In this document: one piece after another, positions 51,269 through 59,758 of the stretch
Layout of the letters: every line of letters begins with the position of its first letter
How positions within the stretch are numbered: position 1 is the first letter of the stretch
NCBI RefSeq assembly: GCF_004345565.1
Contig: NZ_SLWA01000005.1
Location: forward strand, 330,398-394,397
Direction: 5' to 3'
From: Flavobacterium circumlabens
GTDB lineage: Bacteria > Bacteroidota > Bacteroidia > Flavobacteriales > Flavobacteriaceae
DNA length: 64,000 nt
The notes under the pieces: model-generated
Told to the model about the DNA's origin: nothing
Seen by the model: the letters and a program-made list of their open reading frames with translations, nothing else
The model's database searches: none
Made by a program: the position numbers and the translations under genes

Positions 51269-51805
51269 TTATTTAATGAACTGTTGTAATGGTTTTAATT
51301 GTTCCATGTCGATTTTGGATTGTTTTAAAACACTCATTAAAGTCATGATGTTATTCGGATTCATGTCTTTTCCCAACACGCGTACTACGGCAAATCCGTT
51401 TTCTTTTCTGTTGACGAAAACCACAAATTCTTCAATGTTTTCATCGGTGCCGACATAACTTATCGATGCGCCTTCTTTACCAGAGCCAAACTTCATTAAT
51501 TCCTGATATTTCGGATCTTTTAAGATTGCTTTTACTTTAGCCCTTTCCGTTTCAAACGCTGTCGTGTTTGTTGCATTTGCTTTGAAGGCAAGAATGTTCA
51601 TCTTGTCAAAAGAGTTTAAAGCTTCGGTTTGTGCTGCAGATAATTTTGCTTTATCTAAATTTAAAATAGAAGGGGAGACATCAAGGGCAATAAAATTTTT
51701 GTTGTCCGTATTTTCTACAAAATATTTTTGCAATGAAGGTTTAGATTCACAACTTATCAAAGTTAATAAAGCTAAAAGGGCTGAGGTAAAAACGCTTATT
51801 TTCAT
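51269..51805 (-). CDS. DUF4252 lipoprotein
   Basis: 178 residues. A lipoprotein signal (LLALLTLISCESK, Cys19) is followed by a DUF4252 domain: FIALDVSPSILNLDKAKLSAAQTEALNSFDKMNILAFKANATN, KYQELMKFGSGKEGASISYVGTDENIEEFVVFVNRKENGFAVVRVLGKDMNPNNIMTLM. It is the last gene of a four-gene operon with an ECF sigma factor and a probable anti-sigma factor. Family function is unknown; such operons are common in Bacteroidota. Confidence 0.85.
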   Translation of the reverse strand: MKISVFTSALLALLTLISCESKPSLQKYFVENTDNKNFIALDVSPSILNLDKAKLSAAQTEALNSFDKMNILAFKANATNTTAFETERAKVKAILKDPKYQELMKFGSGKEGASISYVGTDENIEEFVVFVNRKENGFAVVRVLGKDMNPNNIMTLMSVLKQSKIDMEQLKPLQQFIK

Positions 51806-51806
51806 C

Positions 51807-52334
51807 TTATTTTTTGCCTTTAGAGGCTTTTTTTAAGTCAGAACCGCCCGGAAGCTGCATTTTGTCTGTTAGTACTGAGATTTCGTTTAAGTCAAAATTA
51901 CCGGTAAGTGATAATAAAACCGATTCTTCGTTTTTAGCGCCATCAATAAACATCAGCAATTCTTTTACCTGTGTGTCGCTGGCACCTGATTTCACTAAAA
52001 TTTTAATGTTTTTACCGCTATCATTTACGCGCATTAGTTCTTCTAAGCCTGCTGTTTTAATGTATTTATCGGCAGAAGCTTTCATTTCGGCTTCGACTTT
52101 TGGATTTTTAGTGGTGAACACTTTTAAATAGTCTAGCTTTTTAATCAGTTTAATGTATTGTTGTGTTTCTTTATCAGTAGCATCCACTTTTACTTTGCTC
52201 ATTAAATCGAACATTTTTTTGTTTACAATTACGGATGTTACATCGTCCTGACCGTCAAATTTGTCAAAAGCGCCCTGTCCGTAAAAAATAGTGGTAACGA
52301 AGGTGAAAACTAGTGTTATGATGAAATTTTTCAT
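51807..52334 (-). CDS. DUF4252 protein, secreted
   Basis: 175 residues, a second DUF4252 domain, separated from the lipoprotein gene by one base. It has a signal peptide (MKNFIITLVFTFVTTIFYGQ) and no lipobox, so it may be periplasmic. The C-terminus is basic (PGGSDLKKASKGKK). It is encoded 15 bases after the probable anti-sigma gene. The two DUF4252 proteins differ in how they are anchored, which may matter for sensing. Confidence 0.85.
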   Translation of the reverse strand: MKNFIITLVFTFVTTIFYGQGAFDKFDGQDDVTSVIVNKKMFDLMSKVKVDATDKETQQYIKLIKKLDYLKVFTTKNPKVEAEMKASADKYIKTAGLEELMRVNDSGKNIKILVKSGASDTQVKELLMFIDGAKNEESVLLSLTGNFDLNEISVLTDKMQLPGGSDLKKASKGKK

Positions 52335-52349
52335 TTTATTGAATTTTAA

Positions 52350-52808
52350 TTATTGTTTGAAAATTTTGTTTTTTGATTGTTCGTATTCCTTAATGTATTG
52401 TACACTTCCGATACCTACATTTACATTGCTTGACAATAAGGATAAAGCTTTTTGCGTTGCCGCCATGGCTTCTTCAGGATTGTCGTAGGTTCCTAATTCT
52501 GATTGCGCTACAACCGGAGCTGCATTTTTTTCGATCACAAAAAAATAGGTTCCAATTCCCAGTAAAACAACAAAGGAGGCTGCAATCGATAACCACGCCA
52601 CATTTCGTTTTTTAGTTTGTAGTGGTATTTCCTGCGTTGATTTTTGTTCTTTTACCTGAGAGAAATAACCAAACATTGGTTTGTACTGCTCCAGATGCTG
52701 CGCAACATCCGGTGAAGAGAAATATTCTTTTAATTCGTTCTCTTCGGCAACAGTTGTTTCTCCCTGAAAGTATTTTTCTAGTATATTTTCTATTTTATTT
52801 AATTCCAT
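52350..52808 (-). CDS. probable anti-sigma factor, single-pass membrane protein
   Basis: 152 residues. A cytoplasmic N-terminus (ILEKYFQGETTVAEENELKEYFSSPDVAQHLEQ), typical of small Bacteroidota anti-sigma relatives, is followed by one transmembrane helix (WLSIAASFVVLLGIGTYFFV) and a short periplasmic tail. Its start overlaps the end of the ECF sigma gene by 14 bases, which couples their synthesis. It lacks the classical FecR periplasmic domain. Role by position: hold the sigma factor until a signal arrives. Confidence 0.78.
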   Translation of the reverse strand: MELNKIENILEKYFQGETTVAEENELKEYFSSPDVAQHLEQYKPMFGYFSQVKEQKSTQEIPLQTKKRNVAWLSIAASFVVLLGIGTYFFVIEKNAAPVVAQSELGTYDNPEEAMAATQKALSLLSSNVNVGIGSVQYIKEYEQSKNKIFKQ

Positions 52809-53304
52809 AACGGTGTGTATTAAGCATTGATTCTCTAATTTTTTTTCTCGCTCTCGAAAGGGCTACCCGGATAGCCGTTTCATTCATATTGACAATTTTC
52901 GCAATTTCATCAAATTCATATTGTTCAACATCGCGTAACTGAATTAATATTTGTAATTGTTCGGGCAGTTGGCTTATAATTTTCTCCACCCATTCTAAAC
53001 TGTCCGCATCTTCCAGTTTTTTGTCTAACTGAGGCTGACGGTCTGTAAAATTATTGTGTACAATCTGCAGATTTCCTGCTCTTTTAGATTTTAACTGATC
53101 CAGGCAATAATTTTTGGTCATGGTCATCGCCAGTGCTTCAACACTATTGTAGGCTTCCAGTTTTTCTTTTTTATTCCATAATTTAACAATTACTTCCTGA
53201 GTTGCGTCTTCAGCTTCTTCCGTACTGGTAAGCAATCTTTTTGCCAGACGAAAAACTTTGTCTTTGAAAGGATTTATTAATTCTATAAAAACAATCTGAT
53301 TCAT
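52795..53304 (-). CDS. ECF-type RNA polymerase sigma factor
   Basis: 169 residues. Region 2 (LINPFKDKVFRLAKRLLTSTEEAEDATQEVIVKLWNKKEKL) is followed by a linker and region 4 (LPEQLQILIQLRDVEQYEFDEIAKIVNMNETAIRVALSRARKKIRE). Length and absence of regions 1.1 and 3 identify an extracytoplasmic-function sigma. It is first in the operon and presumably directs its own promoter upstream of 53304; I could not recognise that promoter. Confidence 0.92.
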   Translation of the reverse strand: MNQIVFIELINPFKDKVFRLAKRLLTSTEEAEDATQEVIVKLWNKKEKLEAYNSVEALAMTMTKNYCLDQLKSKRAGNLQIVHNNFTDRQPQLDKKLEDADSLEWVEKIISQLPEQLQILIQLRDVEQYEFDEIAKIVNMNETAIRVALSRARKKIRESMLNTHRYGIK

Positions 53305-53475
53305 AAATCAAGGTTATTTATTAGCTTGTATATAAGGAAGACGAGGCACAATTCTTTTTGTTACAATCAACTTCAAAAAAAATATTAAAAAAATATTAAA
53401 AAAAAGACATATAATGTATTACAGTTAAAACTAAAGATACTATTTTTACGTTAATAGTGTTATAAATACCATTTT

Positions 53476-54951
53476 ATGAAAACAATAGTAAGAAGTTTAT
53501 TGTTATTACTTTTACTCGCTTTTTCTTTGCAATCTTGTGAGGATCAGGACGATGTTGATTCTCCTGCAGATTTACAAATAAATGATTTTATCTGGAAAGG
53601 GTTGAATCAGTTTTATTTGTGGCAGGCTGATGTTCCCAATTTAGCTGATGATCGCTTTAGTAATCAGGAAGCTTTGAATTCTTTTTTATCGGGATATTCT
53701 GAACCTGAAAACTTATTTGAAAGTTTATTAAATAAACCGAGCAGTAAATTTCCGAAAGGAGAAGCTATAGATCGTTTCAGTTGGATTGTTTCCGATTATA
53801 CGGTTTTAGAGCAGGAACTTCAAGGGACTACCAAAAACGACGGAATAGATTTTAGATTGAGTTATAAACCGGGGAGCTCTACAGATCTGGTGGGTTATGT
53901 ACGTTATATTATTCCTAATTCAGATGCTTCAACAAAAAATATAAAACGAGGAGATCTTTTTACAGGAGTAAATGGAACTCAGTTGACCGTTTCAAATTAC
54001 AAACAGCTTCTTCTCGAAGCAGAAAGTTATACGTTGAATTTAGCACAGTATAACGGAAGTACCATAGAGACGAATGGAAAAACAGTTTCACTGGTGAAGA
54101 CCACTTTGGATGAAAACCCGATTTTGATTAACAAGGTGATTGTTTCCGGAAGCCATAAAATTGGTTATATGATGTATAATGGTTTCTATGCCAATTATGA
54201 CACACAATTGAATGATGCTTTTGGACAATTAGCCGGACAGGGAATTACCGATTTTGTTCTGGATTTAAGATATAATGGCGGAGGATCAGTTCAGACTGCG
54301 ACACGTTTGGCCAGTATGATTACAGGACAATTTAAAGACCAGATTTTTGCCAAGGAAAAATGGAATGCTAAGGTGAATGCCTATTTTGAAACGGAGGACG
54401 CGGAATCTTTAAACAACAGATTTGTAGATAATATTGAAGGAAAACCATTAAACAGTCTGCGTTTAAGTAAAGTATACATACTGACAACAAGTGGTACTGC
54501 ATCTGCAAGTGAATTAATTATCAACGGATTGGCACCTTATGTGACAGTAGTGCAGATTGGTGATTATACGATTGGAAAAAATGTAGGGTCTATTACATTA
54601 TACGATTCTGAAACCTTTACCAAAAGTAAAGTGAATCCAAATCACAAATATGCGATGCAGCCTTTGGTTCTTAAAATTGTTAATGCTGCCGGTTTCGGAG
54701 AATATACGGATGGGCTTAAGCCAACGATTCAGCAATTGGAGTATGTTTCTAATTTAGGGGTTTTGGGAGATCCTTCTGAACCTTTACTAAATACAGCCAT
54801 TGCAAATATTACCGGTACTGCCGCCAAAAAAGTACAACAGGACAGAGGAAAAGCACTTAGGACTTTTATAGATGCCAAGGCCATGAATGGTATCAGAAAC
54901 CAAATGTATGTTGATAAAGCTCCCGAAGGACTTTTAAGAACACTAAAATAA
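53476..54951 (+). CDS. S41-family peptidase, lipoprotein
   Basis: 491 residues. A lipoprotein signal ends LQSC with Cys20. A PDZ-like segment (VGYVRYIIPNSDASTKNIKRGDLFTGVNG) is followed by the S41 core: FVLDLRYNGGGSVQTATRLASMI, the nucleophile Ser in TTSGTASASELIING and the general-base Lys in IGKNVGS. C-terminal-processing peptidases degrade or trim envelope proteins. It is divergent from the ECF operon and ends at a terminator at about 54957-54987. Substrate unknown. Confidence 0.92.
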   Translation: MKTIVRSLLLLLLLAFSLQSCEDQDDVDSPADLQINDFIWKGLNQFYLWQADVPNLADDRFSNQEALNSFLSGYSEPENLFESLLNKPSSKFPKGEAIDRFSWIVSDYTVLEQELQGTTKNDGIDFRLSYKPGSSTDLVGYVRYIIPNSDASTKNIKRGDLFTGVNGTQLTVSNYKQLLLEAESYTLNLAQYNGSTIETNGKTVSLVKTTLDENPILINKVIVSGSHKIGYMMYNGFYANYDTQLNDAFGQLAGQGITDFVLDLRYNGGGSVQTATRLASMITGQFKDQIFAKEKWNAKVNAYFETEDAESLNNRFVDNIEGKPLNSLRLSKVYILTTSGTASASELIINGLAPYVTVVQIGDYTIGKNVGSITLYDSETFTKSKVNPNHKYAMQPLVLKIVNAAGFGEYTDGLKPTIQQLEYVSNLGVLGDPSEPLLNTAIANITGTAAKKVQQDRGKALRTFIDAKAMNGIRNQMYVDKAPEGLLRTLK

Positions 54952-54956
54952 ATTAA

Positions 54957-54987
54957 AAAGGCTTTCAGAAATGAAAGCCTTTTTTAG
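54957..54987 (+). terminator. terminator of the S41 peptidase gene
   Basis: AAAGGCTTTC pairs with GAAAGCCTTT around AGAAAT, followed by T. Confidence 0.85.
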
Positions 54988-55024
54988 TAATATAAAATTA
55001 TCCAAAAAACTAATTCTATAAAAA

Positions 55025-55990
55025 TTATCTTATAACGATTCTTTTCGTTGTTTTCTTTTCATCAATTGTTATTTCAAACAAATAAATTCCAGGACTCAAA
55101 TCAGAAACCTGAATGGCATTGTACTGTGCAACAGGAAGCTTTTTTCTAACGGTACCTGCGATATCATAAATCAAAATACTACTTTGCTGATCTGTATCTA
55201 AATAAACAATGTCAGTAGTCGGATTTGGATATAGTGTTACAGAAGTCAAATCGAAATTTTTAGCACTCAACACCGTTTTCTGATTGATTACACCAACGGC
55301 ATTCAAATCAAATCCGCCCGTTGGATAAGGAGTAGAGTAGGGATCATTAATAATATTTCCTAAACTGTCGTGAGAAGCATACAACGGATTAATAGTTCCA
55401 ATAACGTCGATTACCCTTACATGAGTGATATTGTTTTTATCTAGTAAAGCATTATTAGGAACGTCGGATAAATCAAACGGAGTTCCGAAATTCACACGAT
55501 ATTTTCCGGCTAAGTTGTTGATATATCTGCAATCTACAGCTCCAAAACCACCAATTTGACTAGTCGTCTGTGTTTGACTGTGCGATGGAAATCTAAAAAA
55601 GTTAACTCCGTTAGAGCTAACTTCCACAAAAGCCAATTCCAGGAACGTATCCGAAAATCCGTTTTCGAAAACGGCAAAATCAAATCCGGGACCATTTACA
55701 ATTGGAGTAGCAAACGTAAGCGTTGCGCTTCCGCCGTCACCTAAACAAACAACGCTTGTACTGGTTCCGCCTAATGCACCACTGGGATCACCGGTCGAAG
55801 CCAAAGGACCTGTTGGATTTGCAATATCCTGAGGGCCTCTTACCACGTTAATTCCGGTTGCCCAACTCTTAAAAACAGTACTGCTTTTTGCTATTGCAGT
55901 GCTTCCGGTCTGTCCCGCTGCCGGAGCATACGATTGTGCTGTAAGTACCGCAGGGGCTAATAATAAAGTAAAGAGTAATTTTTGTATCAT
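55025..55990 (-). CDS. T9SS-secreted surface protein in the cobalamin locus
   Basis: 321 residues. Signal peptide (MIQKLLFTLLLAPAVLTAQ), a beta-rich domain (about 20-235) with PGFDFAVFENGF, FLELAFVEVSSNGVNFFRFPSH and GGFDLNAVGVIN, then a C-terminal type A sorting domain (about 245-321: LYPNPTTDIVYL, ILIYDIAGTVRKKL, LSPGIYLFEI). The FENGF domain is a known surface-protein family without an assigned ligand. It is downstream of the BtuG-like gene and separated by a hairpin at 56006-56039, so it may be expressed at a lower level. Given context, it may bind corrinoids. Confidence 0.83.
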   Translation of the reverse strand: MIQKLLFTLLLAPAVLTAQSYAPAAGQTGSTAIAKSSTVFKSWATGINVVRGPQDIANPTGPLASTGDPSGALGGTSTSVVCLGDGGSATLTFATPIVNGPGFDFAVFENGFSDTFLELAFVEVSSNGVNFFRFPSHSQTQTTSQIGGFGAVDCRYINNLAGKYRVNFGTPFDLSDVPNNALLDKNNITHVRVIDVIGTINPLYASHDSLGNIINDPYSTPYPTGGFDLNAVGVINQKTVLSAKNFDLTSVTLYPNPTTDIVYLDTDQQSSILIYDIAGTVRKKLPVAQYNAIQVSDLSPGIYLFEITIDEKKTTKRIVIR

Positions 55991-56005
55991 AATAGCTTAG
56001 TTTAA

Positions 56006-56039
56006 AAAAATACCCTTATAATTTTTATAAGGGTATTTT
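56006..56039. terminator. symmetric hairpin between btuG-like and T9SS genes
   Basis: AAAATACCCTTATA pairs with TATAAGGGTATTTT around ATTTT-type bases, a 14-bp stem with A/T runs on both sides. It lies 15 bases upstream of the T9SS gene start, so it could partly separate that gene from the btuB-btuG transcript. Confidence 0.75.
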
Positions 56040-56048
56040 CGTTAGTAA

Positions 56049-57083
56049 TTAGTTATTGGAATAAAAACCGTTTGGCCCAATACCAACAGTTAAGGTTTTT
56101 AATACAGTTCCGGTTGAAGAATACACCGTAACAATTCCGTCTTGTGTAAATCCGTTTGCATTACCCGAATAAATTTTCCCGTCAATAACTCCAAATCCAT
56201 AAAAAGTAGAATATTGAACATACGAAGTAGTAAAAATGGGAGTAGTGCTAAACGCTGTAGCGGTCAGGTCCATTGCGTATACGCCACCATCTTTAGTGTA
56301 ATAAATTTTACTTCCATCAATATCCATATTTGCTGCCCCTTTTAAAGCAGTAGATTCTATAGATGTTGCAGTGTCAGAAGTTGTGTTAATTTTGAATAAT
56401 TTGCTTTTTGTATCATTTCCACACAATACATATACACTTCCATTTTTTTCTTCGATAGAATTAATACCTTGCTCAACAGTAATAGTTGTCAAGACAGTAT
56501 TGGTTGCAGGATTAATTACGGTTACTTCATTTCCAGAACCATAAGCACCATTCATAACGTAAAGCTTATTATTGGCAACCACAATTCTCTCAGCTGTTTT
56601 ACCTACAGGAATTGAAGCTATATAAGCATAAGTTTTAGCATCATAAATCGTTACAGCCTGAGAAATAGCATTGGTTACATATAGTTTGTCATTGAAAACA
56701 ACACTGTAACGCGGGTTTTCTAATTTTGTAGTAATAGTTGCCAGACTTTTAAAAGTATAACGATTAACCACTTCAACTTCATTGGAGTTGTTTACCACAA
56801 TAAAAGCTTTCTCTCCGCTAAAAGTCATAGACTGAGCCACATCACCTAAAACTGTTGGTGTATTTACAAGCTTGAAAATATCGTTTTGAAACGTAGCCAA
56901 ATCATTCGAAACATAGGAAACAGAAGCATTAGGAGTTCCAAAATTCCCTTCATTTAAAATGAATATGCCATTTTCATACGCACCTAACGGAACTTCAATT
57001 TCGGGAGTGTCATCGTTACTACTACAAGAAGCAAATAAAAATGCAGATGCAATAATTCCTAAATAAAGATTTTTTAATTTCAT
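56049..57083 (-). CDS. BtuG-like surface beta-propeller lipoprotein
   Basis: 344 residues. A lipoprotein signal ends FLFASCSSN (Cys20). The rest is a series of YncE/DUF5074-like blades: VLGDVAQSMTFSGEKAFIVVNNSNEVEVVN, ENPRYSVVFNDKLYVTNAISQAVTIYD, ERIVVANNKLYVMNGAYGSGNEVTVIN. BtuG of Bacteroides is such a surface lipoprotein that captures cobalamin and caps the BtuB transporter. Its position 3 bases after the receptor gene, under a cobalamin riboswitch, supports that role here. The corrinoid specificity is inference. Confidence 0.85.
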   Translation of the reverse strand: MKLKNLYLGIIASAFLFASCSSNDDTPEIEVPLGAYENGIFILNEGNFGTPNASVSYVSNDLATFQNDIFKLVNTPTVLGDVAQSMTFSGEKAFIVVNNSNEVEVVNRYTFKSLATITTKLENPRYSVVFNDKLYVTNAISQAVTIYDAKTYAYIASIPVGKTAERIVVANNKLYVMNGAYGSGNEVTVINPATNTVLTTITVEQGINSIEEKNGSVYVLCGNDTKSKLFKINTTSDTATSIESTALKGAANMDIDGSKIYYTKDGGVYAMDLTATAFSTTPIFTTSYVQYSTFYGFGVIDGKIYSGNANGFTQDGIVTVYSSTGTVLKTLTVGIGPNGFYSNN

Positions 57084-57086
57084 GTT

Positions 57087-58922
57087 TTAATAGTTAAGGT
57101 TTAAATAAATAGTTAAATTCCGCCCGGGCATAAAACGGCTCGGCAGCGCTTCATATTTTTCATTCCACAAATTGGCCACTTTAAGACCAACTTTGAAAGT
57201 GTTTTTTTTGCTGAAATTATAATCTGTTCCGATATTGGAAACATTATACGCGTCCAGAATATATTTTGGGTTGTTGTCGGAAGTAGTAAATATTTCTCCC
57301 GTATACATAATCTGATAATACGCGGAAAGCTTTTTATAATAGTACGATAACGATCCCGTCAGTTTGTGATAAGGAACATAAAAAAGCTGTTTATTTGTTA
57401 TGTCATCCAAGGAAACCGTGTAACCATAAGTTCCGCTAAAATCAAAAGTATGTTTGTTGACGTTTTTTTTCCATCCTAAAAGTGCTTCAGCACCATAAAT
57501 AGTAACTTTGTCGGTATTTACCGGAGACCAGTTTCCGCTGTTATTGGGCAGCCATCGAATCATATCTTTGATTTTCATTCCGTAACCCGTTATGGTCAGT
57601 CTGAAATCTTTGTAGCTAAACTGATTTCCTATTTCTGCCTGATAGGAACTTTCCGGTTTTAAATCCGGATTTCCGCTGCCTTCCCAGTACAAATCGTTGA
57701 AAGTAGGAACTCTGTAGTTTCTGGATACATTGAATTTTAACTGATAAAAATCGGAGAAATTATAGCGTGAGCCCACAGAAAAAAGAACCGGACTTTTATA
57801 AACATCCGAAACCTCTTTTCGGGCGCTCATTTCATAATTCCATTTTTCCGTAAGAATGTGTTTCCACAAAAGACTTGCACCGCCAATTTCTCGGCTGCTA
57901 CGGCCAATTCCGGAACCAATTCCATCATTTTTCGTATAATCTAAAATGGTGCTGATTTTGATTTTCGAAGATAATTCGTAATCAATATCATATTTTCCGA
58001 TAAAACTTTTAACGCCTCCCGAAGTAAATCCGTCTCTGTTGATGTCTTCAAAATAATTATAGTGCTCGGTAATGTAAGCCAATCTCAAATTCGAAGCGAA
58101 TTTACTGAAAGAGCTGCTCCACGTTACTAAATTTCGGGTATTGTAATCCTGATATTTTGTTTTGGTTGCATTGGGAGATGTGAGTGAAAAATGACGCTCA
58201 CCATCGTATATTTCACTGTAAAATTTAATACTGTTATTAGTATTGATTTTAAAGCCAACTGCGGCATCAAGCGTATTGTTATAATATTGTCCATTAAGGT
58301 TATGGGCATCCTGACCAACAAATTTAAAATCATTATCGGAGCTGTTACGGGTAAAGCTGGCATCAAAACTCCATTTTTTTGTAGCGGCCGTAAGACCATA
58401 AATGGCACTTAAAGTATTGAATTCCCCGTAATAAATCTGAAAGTCATTTTTGAAAGTATCCGTAAACTTCAAATCATTATTTAAGTGAATGGTTCCTCCA
58501 ATGGCACCGCTTCCGTAAATAACACTTCCGCCTCCGGCTTTTACATCGATAGAATTAAAACCACGGGTCGAAATCGTATTAAAATCAGTTTGTCCTAAAA
58601 GCTGGGAGTTGATGTTGATTCCGTTCCAGACTACTACCGTTTGTTGTGAGGTAGTTCCCCTGAAAGAAGGCGAAGAAGTCATTCCGAGACCATTTTCCTT
58701 AAAATAAATAACCGTATTGTAATTTAAAAGAGAAGTCAGTGAAGCCTGATTTCTATTAATGATCGAGTCGCTTAATCGTTGAACGGATTGTGTATTCGAG
58801 AAATTCTTAAGATTGGAGTCGGATACAACAACTTCTTTCAGTTTTGTAATAGAGTCTTGCTGCGCCGAAATAATCTGGCACAGGAAAAGCAGGCAAAAAG
58901 CAAAACGTTTTTTTAAAGTCAT
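57087..58922 (-). CDS. btuB: BtuB-like TonB-dependent receptor
   Basis: 611 residues, shorter than SusC-type receptors and the size of BtuB. Signal peptide (LLFLCQIISAQ), plug domain (VVVSDSNLKNFSNTQSVQRLSDSIINRNQASLTSLLNYNTVIYFKENGLGMTSSPSFRGT, then GGGSVIYGSGAIGGTIHLNN), then a beta barrel ending in LTIYLNLNY. No carboxypeptidase-like N-domain. A cobalamin riboswitch directly upstream is the strongest evidence for corrinoid transport. It needs TonB-ExbBD, not present in the window. Confidence 0.9.
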   Translation of the reverse strand: MTLKKRFAFCLLFLCQIISAQQDSITKLKEVVVSDSNLKNFSNTQSVQRLSDSIINRNQASLTSLLNYNTVIYFKENGLGMTSSPSFRGTTSQQTVVVWNGININSQLLGQTDFNTISTRGFNSIDVKAGGGSVIYGSGAIGGTIHLNNDLKFTDTFKNDFQIYYGEFNTLSAIYGLTAATKKWSFDASFTRNSSDNDFKFVGQDAHNLNGQYYNNTLDAAVGFKINTNNSIKFYSEIYDGERHFSLTSPNATKTKYQDYNTRNLVTWSSSFSKFASNLRLAYITEHYNYFEDINRDGFTSGGVKSFIGKYDIDYELSSKIKISTILDYTKNDGIGSGIGRSSREIGGASLLWKHILTEKWNYEMSARKEVSDVYKSPVLFSVGSRYNFSDFYQLKFNVSRNYRVPTFNDLYWEGSGNPDLKPESSYQAEIGNQFSYKDFRLTITGYGMKIKDMIRWLPNNSGNWSPVNTDKVTIYGAEALLGWKKNVNKHTFDFSGTYGYTVSLDDITNKQLFYVPYHKLTGSLSYYYKKLSAYYQIMYTGEIFTTSDNNPKYILDAYNVSNIGTDYNFSKKNTFKVGLKVANLWNEKYEALPSRFMPGRNLTIYLNLNY

Positions 58923-58956
58923 AATTTCTACACTCTTTTTCCCGAGAGTTCGATAT

Positions 58957-59137
58957 TTGTTACAAAGGCAGGTCTCCTGGCTTGCGTCTTGTTGTTTACC
59001 TTCCCACCCGCCTTGGCGAGCAGTGGTTTGTAGCTAACAACAAGCGTTCTTTACGAACTTAGCTTACAGTTGCGGGTACAGCTCAGGATTTTACCTGATT
59101 CCCTTTTAATGTGTTTGTGATATTACAACACAACCTT
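58957..59137 (-). promoter_or_regulatory. cobalamin riboswitch upstream of btuB
   Basis: On the minus strand, GGGAATCAGGTAAAATCC, then GAGCTGTACCCGCAACTGTA, and GCAAGCCAGGAGACCTGCC are the conserved blocks of the adenosylcobalamin riboswitch (B12 box), with the P1 strand near TTTGTAAC. The peripheral arm contains CCACTGCTC, then GGTGGGAAGG. It ends about 35 bases before the btuB start codon. When bound to B12 it should lower expression of btuB and the genes after it. Confidence 0.95.
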
Positions 59138-59147
59138 AAATTTCGTG

Positions 59148-59180
59148 CAAAGATAGAGTTAAAATTATTGAATATTCAAA
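59148..59180 (-). promoter_or_regulatory. promoter of the riboswitch-btuB operon
   Basis: Minus-strand TATCTTTG (CAAAGATA at 59148-59155) fits the -7 element, and a TTG -33 lies at 59177-59179 with a spacer of about 21 bases. Transcription would start just before the riboswitch. Confidence 0.65.
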
Positions 59181-59221
59181 TTTGTTTTGCTTTTTGAATT
59201 GAATTCTAAACAAATCAAGTT

Positions 59222-59758
59222 TTAAAGTTCTATTTTGATGACTTCTCCAAAGTCTGCTTTGTTCTGAAAAGCATCTTTTAAAGGCAGTGAAGTTTGATGA
59301 CAAAGGAAGCTTCTGATAACTCCGGCATGTGCAACAATAATTATAGATTTATCTGTTTTTTTCGAAAGCTGCTCCGCTAAAAAAGCACCAACCCGTTCAT
59401 GTAATTCGACAAAAGATTCTCCATTTACAGCGCTGACGTTTACAAAATCTTCCATCCACGGATTAAGTTGTTCCGGTGGAATACTATTCCAGTTTTTCAT
59501 TTCCCAGTCTCCAAAATTCATTTCCATTAATCTTTCGTCTTCCTGATAAGAAATGGTTTTTATTTGGTTTTGAATGTGTTTTGCCAATATCACACAGCGT
59601 TGTAAAGGGCTGGAGAAGAGAATTGCTTCGGATGGTAATTGGGAGGTAATGTTTTCAAAAATTAAATCAAAAGGTTCGGCCAGACTAACATCAGATTGTC
59701 CGTAACAAATTCCTTTTTCGCAAGTGGTCTCCGTGTGACGAACTAGAAAGATTTCCAT
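59222..59758 (-). CDS. cobC: histidine phosphatase, probable alpha-ribazole phosphatase (CobC)
   Basis: 178 residues. LVRHTET gives the phosphohistidine Arg-His, the second part has SPLQRC, EMNFGDWE and VAHAGVIRSFL (second catalytic His). This is the phosphoglycerate-mutase-like fold. CobC removes phosphate from alpha-ribazole 5'-phosphate or adenosylcobalamin 5'-phosphate in the last steps of cobalamin assembly. Its start overlaps the end of cobS by 16 bases, supporting the role. Confidence 0.87.
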   Translation of the reverse strand: MEIFLVRHTETTCEKGICYGQSDVSLAEPFDLIFENITSQLPSEAILFSSPLQRCVILAKHIQNQIKTISYQEDERLMEMNFGDWEMKNWNSIPPEQLNPWMEDFVNVSAVNGESFVELHERVGAFLAEQLSKKTDKSIIIVAHAGVIRSFLCHQTSLPLKDAFQNKADFGEVIKIEL

